53,213 nt of DNA from TMED14 sp964475135 (GTDB lineage: Bacteria > Bacteroidota > Bacteroidia > Flavobacteriales > Schleiferiaceae), in contig CAYYWL010000011.1 of assembly GCA_964475135.1 (NCBI GenBank), positions 1 through 53,213 on the forward strand, written 5' to 3'. A program made the translations under genes and the position numbers. The notes under the pieces are model-generated. The model made no database searches, had not been told where the DNA came from, and worked only from the letters and a program-made list of their open reading frames with translations. Each line of letters begins with the position of its first letter. Positions within the stretch are counted from its first letter, which is position 1. This document shows, piece by piece, positions 33,132-41,164 of the stretch.

Positions 33132-35717
33132 ATGAACACTGTACTCCGTTCCGCACTATTAGTCGCCGCACTGGCGGCATTCGGCCCTCAGGCAGCCGCC
33201 CAATCGAAGTCAAAAAAGAAGGGCAAGACTCAGGTGAGCGCACCAGCTCCGTCTGACAAGAAAGTCACCATTTCCTCAAAGCTCAAAACCACGGTCGCCT
33301 ACGATGGCCTTATGAAGGTTTACCAAGACACCGTGGATGGCAAGCTGTACCTCAAACTGAACGCAGATCAGCTCAATAAAGAGTTCATTTACTGGAGTTA
33401 TGCAGAGAATGGCGTCGCGAGTGTAGGATTTAACCGCGGATCGTTCCGGGCCAACGAAGTGTTCGTGATCCGCCGCTACTTCGATCAAATTCAATTCGAA
33501 ACCCAAAATACAGGCTACTATTTTGACCCATCGTCGGCATTGAGCAAGTCGGCTGAGGCCAATATCAGCCCCGCAGTGCTACTAAGTGAGAAGATTGTCG
33601 CCGAGGATCGCGCCAAGGGCGAAGTACTCATTGAGGCCACATCGTTGTTTTTGGGTGAGGCGCTTGACCGAGTTAAGGCTCCGACACAACCAGGCAGCCG
33701 TGAGTTTGGCCTAGGCACATTGAGCAAGAACAAATCGCGTGTAGCAAAGGTTCGGGCATACCCCGAAAACACCGACGTGGTCGTAGATCTTGTGTACGAC
33801 AATCCGAGCGGTGTGGGCGGCGGCCCCGACGTGACCGATGCGCGCTACGTTACCGTTCGCTTGCAGCACAGCATTTTGGCGATGCCGTCGGCGGAATTTG
33901 TTCCGCGCCGCGACGACCCCCGCGTAGGCTACTTCGGCCAGCAGATCAACGATATGACGAGCCCCAAGGCGGCCAACTACCGCGACGTGATCAACCGATG
34001 GAGCCTGGTGAAGAAAGACCCCGAGGCTGCAGTCAGCGAGCCAGTGAAGCCCATAACCTGGTGGATTGAGAACACCACACCGCTCGAGTTTCGCCCCATC
34101 ATCCAGCGCGCCGGAGAGGCCTGGAACGAGGCTTTTGAGCAGGCCGGATTCAAGAATGCCATCGTGGTAAAGGTTCAGCCCGATACGGCAACGTGGGACG
34201 CGGGCGACGTGCGCTACAACGTGCTGCGATGGACCTCGAGCCCCTTTCCGCCCTTTGGTGGATACGGTCCGAGCTTTACGAACCCGCGCACGGGCGAAAT
34301 CCTCGGTGCCGACATTATGCTCGAGTACGTATTTGTGGCGAATCGTCTGAAGCAAGCCGCACTGTTTAACAACCTCGGACTGGTGGACGCCTTGGCGCCC
34401 GACGAGCACGTTGCAGCGGGCCACGACCACGCCTCCTGCCAGGCCGGTCAGTACCTGCAGCAGTCGACGCTTTTTGGCATGCAAGCCCTTGCGGCCGAAG
34501 GCGCGTCCGAGGAGCAAAAGCAGCGCTACCTAGAGGAGTCCCTGTTTTACCTGATTTTGCATGAAATGGGCCATACGTTTGGCTTGAACCACAACATGAA
34601 GGCCTCACAGCTGCACCTGCCCAAGGACCTTCACAACCGTGAGCTCACCGAGCGCGTAGGTCTTGTGGGGTCGGTGATGGACTACCCTGCAGTCAACATT
34701 AGCCTAGATCCCGCCAAGCAGGGCCAGTACTTTACGACCAAGCCCGGTCCCTACGACCTCTGGGCCATCACCTACGGCTACAGCCCTGGGCTTCCAGATG
34801 CCGACGCTGAAGAGGCCCGTTTGCAGCAAATCTTGGCGCGCAGTACCGAGCCCGCGCTCACCTTTGGCAACGACGCTGACGACATGCGTTCGCCAGGTAA
34901 AGCCATCGATCCGCGCGTCAACGTCAACGACATGTCGGGCGACGCCATCACCTACAGTGTTGAGCGATTCCAGCTCGTCAATAAACTTTACGGAACCTTG
35001 CTCAGCAACTACCGCAAAGACGGCCAGAGCTACCAGGAGCTCGTTCAGGCGTACTCGATTCTGGGTGGAGAAATGAACAATGCCGCCGCCGCCGTCAGCC
35101 GCTACATTGGAGGCGTCTACGTCGAACGCGGATTCAACGGGCAGCCCGGAGCCAAGGATCCGTTCACACCGGTTTCACTTGCCGACCAAAAGCGGGCAAT
35201 GAACGCGCTGCGTACCTATGTGTTTGCGCCCAGCGCATTTGATGCGGCGGCCCCCGTGTGGAAGTACCTCCAGCAGCAGCGCCGTGGGTTCGGATTCTTC
35301 AGCCAAACTGAGGACCCCAAAATTCACGACCGAAGCCTTGCAATGCAGCGCAACGTACTGGCTCACGTCCTGCACCCAGCAGTGATGAAGCGCCTTACCG
35401 ACAGTGAGCTCTACGGAAACCAGTACAGTGTAGCCGCCATGACTTCGGACCTTACCGACGCCCTGTTTGCCGCAGATTGGACTACGTCCGTGAATGGATT
35501 CCGCCAGAACATCCAGTTGGACTACGTCGACCGACTGATTGAAATCGCGGGATTGGGCGAAAAGCCAGCGCCTGGCTTCGACCGCCCCTCGCAGTCGGCG
35601 GCATTGGCCCAAATCCAGCGCATACGCCAGATGGTGCGTAGCAATCCAGGTGTGGATGCCGAAACCAAGGCCCACCGAGCGCATTTGGCCCTAAAATTGG
35701 AGAAGGCCCTGGACTAA
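33132..35717 (+). CDS. Secreted zinc metalloprotease (DUF5117/DUF5118 type)
   Basis: 861 residues. Signal peptide (about 1-22, ending AAAQS), then a basic linker KSKKKGK. The extended metzincin motif HEMGHTFGLNHN starts at residue 477, giving three zinc ligands and the catalytic glutamate, and a downstream SVMDYPAVN matches the Met-turn. The N-terminal part (SYAENGVASVGFNRG, IRRYFDQIQFET) agrees with the DUF5118-DUF5117 proteins of Bacteroidota. There is no T9SS C-terminal domain, so it may stay in the periplasm or be surface attached. Upstream extension of the frame by 29 codons into the terminator region is unlikely to be used. Confidence 0.88.
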   Translation: MNTVLRSALLVAALAAFGPQAAAQSKSKKKGKTQVSAPAPSDKKVTISSKLKTTVAYDGLMKVYQDTVDGKLYLKLNADQLNKEFIYWSYAENGVASVGFNRGSFRANEVFVIRRYFDQIQFETQNTGYYFDPSSALSKSAEANISPAVLLSEKIVAEDRAKGEVLIEATSLFLGEALDRVKAPTQPGSREFGLGTLSKNKSRVAKVRAYPENTDVVVDLVYDNPSGVGGGPDVTDARYVTVRLQHSILAMPSAEFVPRRDDPRVGYFGQQINDMTSPKAANYRDVINRWSLVKKDPEAAVSEPVKPITWWIENTTPLEFRPIIQRAGEAWNEAFEQAGFKNAIVVKVQPDTATWDAGDVRYNVLRWTSSPFPPFGGYGPSFTNPRTGEILGADIMLEYVFVANRLKQAALFNNLGLVDALAPDEHVAAGHDHASCQAGQYLQQSTLFGMQALAAEGASEEQKQRYLEESLFYLILHEMGHTFGLNHNMKASQLHLPKDLHNRELTERVGLVGSVMDYPAVNISLDPAKQGQYFTTKPGPYDLWAITYGYSPGLPDADAEEARLQQILARSTEPALTFGNDADDMRSPGKAIDPRVNVNDMSGDAITYSVERFQLVNKLYGTLLSNYRKDGQSYQELVQAYSILGGEMNNAAAAVSRYIGGVYVERGFNGQPGAKDPFTPVSLADQKRAMNALRTYVFAPSAFDAAAPVWKYLQQQRRGFGFFSQTEDPKIHDRSLAMQRNVLAHVLHPAVMKRLTDSELYGNQYSVAAMTSDLTDALFAADWTTSVNGFRQNIQLDYVDRLIEIAGLGEKPAPGFDRPSQSAALAQIQRIRQMVRSNPGVDAETKAHRAHLALKLEKALD

Positions 35718-35729
35718 GTCCTAAGTGCC

Positions 35730-37163
35730 ATGCGAATTACCCTACGCGTCCGAATCTTCATCGCCATGTTTATGCTGGTGGTGTTGGGCTTTGGTGCTAC
35801 GGGTATTGTCAGCCTTTTGCACTTTAAGGCAGAAGAGGTGGAGTACCGCCGCGAGCGACTCAAACGCAAAGAGCAATCGATTGAGGCGCATGTTGCGCAC
35901 GAGCTACAGCGCGCGTTGGGTTCAGATATCAGCGAGTCCGACCTATTGGAGGTGCTTCACGAGGAGCTTTGCGCGATTAGCACGATCCACCAAATGGACG
36001 TAGCCCTTTACACCATGGGGGGTGAACTGCTTTTGTCGTCGAATATGACTTTGGTCGACGACGGGGTGCTTCCCTCGAGACTTCCCGAGTTAGTCCATAG
36101 CCGGCGAAATCAGATTTTAAGTATCGCGAGTCCTGATCAATCCGAAGAGGAAATGCTCTTGTTTACGGCAGAGCTTGAGGATGCCTCAGGGTTACCGGTA
36201 GCACTCATGGTGGTTCCGTACGACGCAAAAATTGCACGCCCCGTGGAGGATATGGAGTTCTTTCGTGCGTTGGCATGGCTGCACCTTGTTCTTTTTGTGG
36301 CCGCAACCTACTTTGCGTACCTACTGTCGCGAAGCATTACCCAAGGACTTGATGTCGTAGGAAACGCAATGAAGGGCAATCCCGAGGACGGCTCAAGCAA
36401 TCCACAACCTGTAGCGTGGAAGTCTAAGGATGAAATTGGGCAGCTCGTGGATTCGTACAATCGAATGGTGCACGAAACCCAGGAGAATGCCAAAGCACTT
36501 GCGCTTGCCGAAAAAGAGAATGCGTGGCGTGAAATGGCGCAGCAAGTGGCACATGAGATTAAGAATCCGCTGACGCCGATGCGCTTGATGACACAGCTTC
36601 ACGCGAGCAAGGCGGCCAACCTCACTCCTCAGGAGGTTAAAGACTTTTCTGAGGCAATGCTTGCCCAAATTGACGCTATGTCAGCGGTGGCAGGCGACTT
36701 TAGCGAGCTGGCGAAGATCACGTCAGGAGTGCTCCGACCGGTCGATTTGAATGCGGTGCTTCGGCGCATTCAGCTGGCCTATCCCGGGCTTGAGTTGGCC
36801 GTACCGCACGGTGATTGGGTGGTTCGCGGAACCGAGGATTCTCTTCTCAGAGTGTTCAACAACCTTTTGAACAACGCGCTTGACGCTGTTCCCGACGGCC
36901 GAACCCCGTCGTTGGCCCTAACGGTTCGCGACGACGAGGGCGCCGTGCTGGTCTCGGTGCGCGACAACGGGGGTGGAATAGATTCCGCACGCTGGGAAGC
37001 CATTTTTGAGCCGCACTTTACGACAAAATCAACCGGGTCTGGTCTAGGCTTGGCCATGGTCAAGTCCATCGTAACCGGAATGGGCGGCCGCGTGTGGATT
37101 GAGTCGTCAGATGCTCAGGGAACTGAGGTTATGCTTCGGGTTCCGCGCGCTGAATCTGCATAA
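35730..37163 (+). CDS. NtrY-like sensor histidine kinase
   Basis: 477 residues. Membrane helix about 10-33, extracytoplasmic sensor about 34-178, second helix about 180-203, HAMP-like linker, then HisKA with H275 in QQVAHEIKNPLTPMRLM. The HATPase domain shows the N box NNLLNNALDAV, G1 VRDNGGGID, F box IFEPHFTTKS and G2 GSGLGLAMVKSI. No response regulator is adjacent, so its partner is unknown. It lies 12 nt after the metalloprotease and may be cotranscribed. Its last 35 nt overlap the convergent methyltransferase gene. Confidence 0.93.
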   Translation: MRITLRVRIFIAMFMLVVLGFGATGIVSLLHFKAEEVEYRRERLKRKEQSIEAHVAHELQRALGSDISESDLLEVLHEELCAISTIHQMDVALYTMGGELLLSSNMTLVDDGVLPSRLPELVHSRRNQILSIASPDQSEEEMLLFTAELEDASGLPVALMVVPYDAKIARPVEDMEFFRALAWLHLVLFVAATYFAYLLSRSITQGLDVVGNAMKGNPEDGSSNPQPVAWKSKDEIGQLVDSYNRMVHETQENAKALALAEKENAWREMAQQVAHEIKNPLTPMRLMTQLHASKAANLTPQEVKDFSEAMLAQIDAMSAVAGDFSELAKITSGVLRPVDLNAVLRRIQLAYPGLELAVPHGDWVVRGTEDSLLRVFNNLLNNALDAVPDGRTPSLALTVRDDEGAVLVSVRDNGGGIDSARWEAIFEPHFTTKSTGSGLGLAMVKSIVTGMGGRVWIESSDAQGTEVMLRVPRAESA

Positions 37164-37932
37164 TTTGCTGCGTGCCCCCAAATCGTTCGGGGCGAAGAGC
37201 GCACCAGTATCCGTGCGGGATCAACCGGGACCAATCCTCTTGGCTGAAGTAAACGCTGGCATAAGATTCGGGCCGGAGCTGGTCTTCGAGCTCGGGGAGT
37301 GCGGATTCTTCAGTGGTCGCATAGGTACGTGTGACCGGCACAAAGTCGTGAAGGGTAACGAGCAGCGATCCGCCGGGAGTTAGCAGTTCGCACAATCGGT
37401 TCAGCTCGCGGTGCGCCACATCCATGTACAAGTGCGTAAACACGGAACCCGCAATAATGAGGTCAGCGGGCTGGCCATCCCAAGGCTGGGCACCCCATTG
37501 GGCTTGCTGAAAGGCCATCGCGGCGGCTTTGGGGTCGTAGACCCAACGTTGCGCATTGGGGAATTCTACCGCTAAAAAGCGTCCGACCCGGCCGTATCCG
37601 CCGCCGAAGTCCAAAATACTTTGGGCGCTGGGGGCTGCAGACTTGGCCACCTGGGCGAGCTCGCGGCCCGAAGTAAAGTACTCGGATGCGGCGCGGGTCC
37701 AGGTTCCGCCCGAAGCACTCAACGGGTAGCGAAACATGGCGTCAGCGCGGTGAATGGCCGTCACCACGCCGTCCAGGTCCTCGGGAAGCCAGGGCAGGCG
37801 AAGCGTTTCAGGTAAGTGCTGCTGCTGCACGGCCGCCAAGGCGTCAACACGGCGGCGCAGGACGTCGAGGGCGTCGCGGTTTTCGCCGATGCCGGACTTG
37901 TTTTGAAACCAACGTTGAAGGCGCTTGAGCAC
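37129..37932 (-). CDS. Class I SAM-dependent methyltransferase
   Basis: About 267 residues from a GTG at 37932. SAM-binding motif SILDFGGGYGRVGRFLA, acidic RWVYDPK strand end, then DLIIAGSVFTHLYMDVAHRELNRL and LLTPGGSLLVTLHDF, typical of class I enzymes. An N-terminal coiled-coil-like stretch (LDVLRRRVDALAAVQQQHL) precedes the catalytic domain. The frame is open further upstream through the opposing enoyl-CoA hydratase promoter and start, which is unlikely to be used. Substrate unknown. Confidence 0.78.
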   Translation of the reverse strand: MLKRLQRWFQNKSGIGENRDALDVLRRRVDALAAVQQQHLPETLRLPWLPEDLDGVVTAIHRADAMFRYPLSASGGTWTRAASEYFTSGRELAQVAKSAAPSAQSILDFGGGYGRVGRFLAVEFPNAQRWVYDPKAAAMAFQQAQWGAQPWDGQPADLIIAGSVFTHLYMDVAHRELNRLCELLTPGGSLLVTLHDFVPVTRTYATTEESALPELEDQLRPESYASVYFSQEDWSRLIPHGYWCALRPERFGGTQQIMQIQRAEPEA

Positions 37933-37938
37933 AGAAAG

Positions 37939-37946
37939 TATCTTTG
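37939..37946 (+). promoter_or_regulatory. -7 element of the enoyl-CoA hydratase gene
   Basis: TATCTTTG, an exact TAnnTTTG match, 44 nt before the ATG at 37991. Confidence 0.6.
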
Positions 37947-37990
37947 GAACGGCCAAAGTACGCCATCTCAACAACCCAACACGAAGTATT

Positions 37991-38755
37991 ATGTCCAGTG
38001 TACGCCTCGAAGTCCGCGACCGCGTTGCCTTTTTAACGATTGACCGCCCTGAAGCGTTAAACGCATTAAACGCGCCCACGATTCAGGCGCTGCACGAGCA
38101 GGTGGTGGCCTTGGACGCCAATGAAGATGTTCGAGTAGTTGTTGTGACAGGCGCGGGTCCCAAGAGCTTTGTTGCGGGCGCAGACATTGCTGAGTTTGCA
38201 GGCTATAGCCCCGAGGAGGGCAAAGCGCTCGCTCAGCGCGGCCACGCGTTGCTCTTTAATCGAATCGCACAGGCCAGCAAGCCGTACATCGCGGCGATCA
38301 ATGGGTTTGCGTTGGGCGGAGGCCTTGAGCTCGCCATGGCCTGCCACGTGCGCCTGGCGTCGTCTTCGGCCCGAATGGGCTTGCCTGAGGCTTCGCTTGG
38401 GGTGATTCCGGGCTACGGCGGAACCCAACGCCTTGTGCAACTCGTCGGCAAAGGGCGCGCCCTTGAGATGATGTTCAGCGCGGGTATGATCGACGCGGCT
38501 AAAGCTGAGGCCTGGGGTCTAGTCAACGCGGTCCACGAGCCCGACCAGCTCCTCGAAGCCGCCGAGGCGATGGCCCGTCAGTTCATCAAAGCCTCAGGAG
38601 ACGCCCAGGCCGCCATCATACGGACGGTGAATGCCGCCACAGAGGGCGGGTCGGGCTTTGCTGCCGAGATCGAAGAGTTTGGCGCCCGCTTCGCAACCGC
38701 AGAATTTACCGAAGGCACCACGGCTTTTCTCGAAAAACGCAAGCCAAGTTTTTGA
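37991..38755 (+). CDS. Enoyl-CoA hydratase
   Basis: 254 residues, crotonase superfamily; hydrates 2-trans-enoyl-CoA in fatty acid oxidation or related CoA pathways. Oxyanion-hole segments FVAGADIAEFAG and INGFALGGGLELAMACH are present, and both catalytic glutamates are retained (GGGLELAM and GLPEASLGVIPGYGGTQRL), which supports hydratase activity rather than another crotonase reaction. The start at 37991 (MSSVRLEVRDR) was preferred over an in-frame site 66 nt upstream that lies before the promoter. The exact substrate cannot be judged. Confidence 0.9.
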   Translation: MSSVRLEVRDRVAFLTIDRPEALNALNAPTIQALHEQVVALDANEDVRVVVVTGAGPKSFVAGADIAEFAGYSPEEGKALAQRGHALLFNRIAQASKPYIAAINGFALGGGLELAMACHVRLASSSARMGLPEASLGVIPGYGGTQRLVQLVGKGRALEMMFSAGMIDAAKAEAWGLVNAVHEPDQLLEAAEAMARQFIKASGDAQAAIIRTVNAATEGGSGFAAEIEEFGARFATAEFTEGTTAFLEKRKPSF

Positions 38756-38804
38756 GTGTGCGTTGGGTAGCGTCTTTGTGCTAAATTAACGCCACCTAAA
38801 CGCA

Positions 38805-39515
38805 ATGCACATGTCTTTTCTCGTGATTGAACATGCCGTCTACTCATTCGGCACCTCTGGGTGGTGGGGCGGAATCGCCATTTTTGCGGCCTACGCCGCC
38901 ATCGTATTTGGAGCGGCCCGCACTTGGAAGGGCGAGGAGCTTCGGATCTTTGAACGCTGGTGGGGCTATGCGCTGGCAGCACTTCTTTTGGCGAAGCACC
39001 TTTTTTTGTACCGAGAAGGCTTGTGGAACGTCCACGACAACCTCGAAATGCACCTCTGCGGCTTTAGCCGGATTCTAAGCATCTTGCTTCTGGCTTTTGG
39101 TGCCCGATGGGCGTTCTATCCCTTGTTTTTCTGGGGAATTGTCGGCGGATTCCACAGCTTGCTGACCCCTGAACTCACGAGCGGCGACACCCCGTTTATG
39201 TACGCTGAATACTATATCATTCATGGCGGAATCATAATCATACCCCTCTACTTCGTCTTTGCGCGTGGCTGGATGATCGGCAAGTGGACCTGGGCTAAGG
39301 TTCTTGGAATCAACGTACTGTTGATGGCGCCCGTGGGCTTGGTCAACTACCTTGTCGACGCCAACTACATGTTCTTGTGCCAGCGCCCGTTAGTCGACAA
39401 CCCCTTCATCATGGGCGATTGGCCATTTTACATTTTCGGATTCCTCGCCGCGGGAGCACTGCACTACGGCGTACTCACTCTGCTCTTTTGGAAGCGCATT
39501 AACAAATCAGCCTAA
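38805..39515 (+). CDS. YwaF/TIGR02206-like membrane protein, copy 1
   Basis: 236 residues with about six membrane helices. The family feature is LEMHLCGFSRILSILLL (compare LPLHLC in relatives) followed by FFWGIVGGFHSLLTPEL. A second ATG six nt downstream is possible. The TAA stop shares one base with the ATG of the next, related gene. Function unknown. Confidence 0.78.
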   Translation: MHMSFLVIEHAVYSFGTSGWWGGIAIFAAYAAIVFGAARTWKGEELRIFERWWGYALAALLLAKHLFLYREGLWNVHDNLEMHLCGFSRILSILLLAFGARWAFYPLFFWGIVGGFHSLLTPELTSGDTPFMYAEYYIIHGGIIIIPLYFVFARGWMIGKWTWAKVLGINVLLMAPVGLVNYLVDANYMFLCQRPLVDNPFIMGDWPFYIFGFLAAGALHYGVLTLLFWKRINKSA

Positions 39516-40225
39516 TGGGAGAATGGGACATGGTCGTCGTCGAAGTCGGCGGACCAATTTGGTGGGCCGGCTACGGCATCCTTGCCTTATTTTTTCTGGT
39601 CTTTTTCACCGTGGCGCCCCGAGCGGGCCACCCCAAGTTCGCTCAGTGGGAAAAGATTCTAGGCTGGACCATTCTCGCCAATCAGTCGTGGTACTGGTGG
39701 ATGGCGTTGGCCGACGGAACCTTTAACGTCCGCGAGTCGCTACCCCTTCACATGTGCAGTTTCAGCCAGTTTTTACTCTTTGCGCACCTGGTGCTCAAGC
39801 AAAAATGGGCCTTGCCGCTCGTGGCCTTTTGGGGCCCCTTGGGCGGAATCCAAGCGTTTCTTACCCCCGCGCTCGAGTCGTCGACCACCATCGGCTACGT
39901 CACCCAGTTTTACACGGCCCACTCATCAGTGGTTGTGATTCCACTTTACCTCATTGTACGGGGCGGAGCCCGCTTACCGCGCGCCCTTTTTTGGCGCGTG
40001 ATAGGCATGACCAACCTCGTGGGATTTTGCATGATGGCGGTGAACGCAATGCTGGGGTCCAACTACTGGTACGTGAACCAGCCACCGCCGGTCGACCACC
40101 CCTTGGTGCAGGGCGCCTGGCCCTACTACCTCATCGGAATCGAAGGGGCGGTAGTCGTGCTTTTTGCGGGGCTGTTTATGCTTCTTCGGGGTTACCGAGA
40201 AGGCGCAGCGCCTCACGCCGGCTAA
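39515..40225 (+). CDS. YwaF/TIGR02206-like membrane protein, copy 2
   Basis: 236 residues, same length and layout as copy 1. SLPLHMCSFSQFLLFAHLV and FWGPLGGIQAFLTPALE align with the corresponding blocks of copy 1, showing tandem duplication followed by divergence. TAATG overlap indicates tight coupling. Six hydrophobic helices. Function unknown. The following sequence is lost in a gap. Confidence 0.78.
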   Translation: MGEWDMVVVEVGGPIWWAGYGILALFFLVFFTVAPRAGHPKFAQWEKILGWTILANQSWYWWMALADGTFNVRESLPLHMCSFSQFLLFAHLVLKQKWALPLVAFWGPLGGIQAFLTPALESSTTIGYVTQFYTAHSSVVVIPLYLIVRGGARLPRALFWRVIGMTNLVGFCMMAVNAMLGSNYWYVNQPPPVDHPLVQGAWPYYLIGIEGAVVVLFAGLFMLLRGYREGAAPHAG

Positions 40226-40231
40226 GCCCGC

Positions 40232-40331
40232 NNNNNNNNNNNNNNNNNNNNNNNNNNNNNNNNNNNNNNNNNNNNNNNNNNNNNNNNNNNNNNNNNNNNN
40301 NNNNNNNNNNNNNNNNNNNNNNNNNNNNNNN
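40232..40331. other. Assembly gap of unknown true size (100 N)
   Basis: No shared sequence flanks this gap, unlike the one at 15415. The gene on its right (AlkD-like) is cut after 68 residues, so most of its coding sequence must lie inside; a true size well above 100 nt is expected. Confidence 0.9.
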
Positions 40332-40536
40332 CAATGGCGTCGGATTTTCGGGGACGTTCCGCCCAGTGCGCGCGCTGAATTTTGGCGCGCAAAGGCTTCG
40401 GAATGCCTAAAAACGCGAAGTGGTCCTTCATGTAGGCGGCCATTGATGGGGCGAGTTCAGCGTTTTCTGAACGAAGCAGGTTGGAATAAGTCACCGAGGC
40501 CCAATGTGTTGCAACCGACGATGTGTAATTAGTCAT
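40332..40536 (-). CDS. DNA alkylation repair protein, AlkD-like, N-terminal 68 residues
   Basis: Starts at 40536 and runs into the gap. The segment SMAAYMKDHFAFLGIPKPLRAK matches the N-terminal helical repeat of AlkC/AlkD-type alkylpurine glycosylases (split here: SMAAYMKDHF, AFLGIPKPLR). Family members are about 220-240 residues, so some 150 or more are missing. No catalytic residues can be inspected. Confidence 0.7.
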
Positions 40537-40565
40537 TTCCTAACGGTTTTTGTTTGGGATGAGTG

Positions 40566-40573
40566 TATTTTTG
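40566..40573 (+). promoter_or_regulatory. -7 element of the secreted protein gene at 40578
   Basis: TATTTTTG, an exact TAnnTTTG match, separated from the ATG by only GCCT. Confidence 0.55.
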
Positions 40574-40577
40574 GCCT

Positions 40578-41063
40578 ATGCGCAAGCTACTACTACCCTT
40601 TGTCGTGATCTGGTCGGTCACGATGTCTGCCCAAAGCTACTTAAGCCCTGCTGCAGCTGCGCAAAAACTGCAGAACCACCAAGGCAAATTGAGCGAACTT
40701 CATTTAAAGCTTCTTGCACGTGAAACTGTGAATGGTGGGTATGAGTCTCAGTGGAAAAATATTTTTAAAGATGCGTTAGCACTGGAAGGTGTTTTGGCTT
40801 GCGCTGACTCAGATTGGTACTACGAGCAATTTGAGCCCCAAGCATACCGTGCTCATGAAGTTTCTGGGTCTGATCCTGATTTGTTTTTCAACGAACTTAC
40901 TCGGCTTGTTGCGCTCACTTCGTACAAGTACGAAGCTATTGCAGCGGCCTACGAATTAAAGCGCTGCGACAAAAACGGGGTACAGTCAGCTGTTCGCGAA
41001 GGCCGCGCGGCCCATGAGCGCCCAAGGCCGTCACTTAAGGGAATTACGGAGGCCTCGAATTAG
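40578..41063 (+). CDS. Secreted protein of unknown function
   Basis: 161 residues. A signal peptide MRKLLLPFVVIWSVTMSAQS is followed by a helical, Ala/Glu/Leu-rich body with two cysteines (ACADSD and KRCDKNG). No sorting domain and no recognisable family. It lies alone between the truncated AlkD-like gene and a T9SS cargo gene. The start was chosen because an exact -7 element ends 4 nt before it. Confidence 0.65.
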   Translation: MRKLLLPFVVIWSVTMSAQSYLSPAAAAQKLQNHQGKLSELHLKLLARETVNGGYESQWKNIFKDALALEGVLACADSDWYYEQFEPQAYRAHEVSGSDPDLFFNELTRLVALTSYKYEAIAAAYELKRCDKNGVQSAVREGRAAHERPRPSLKGITEASN

Positions 41064-41164
41064 GTTCAAAGTTCGTCCTAACCAACGTTGGGACTACATC
41101 CTTTGGAGCGAAGCTTTGGCTCATTGAGAAGATTATTGCGTGAAAATATTCACGACCTTTCGGC

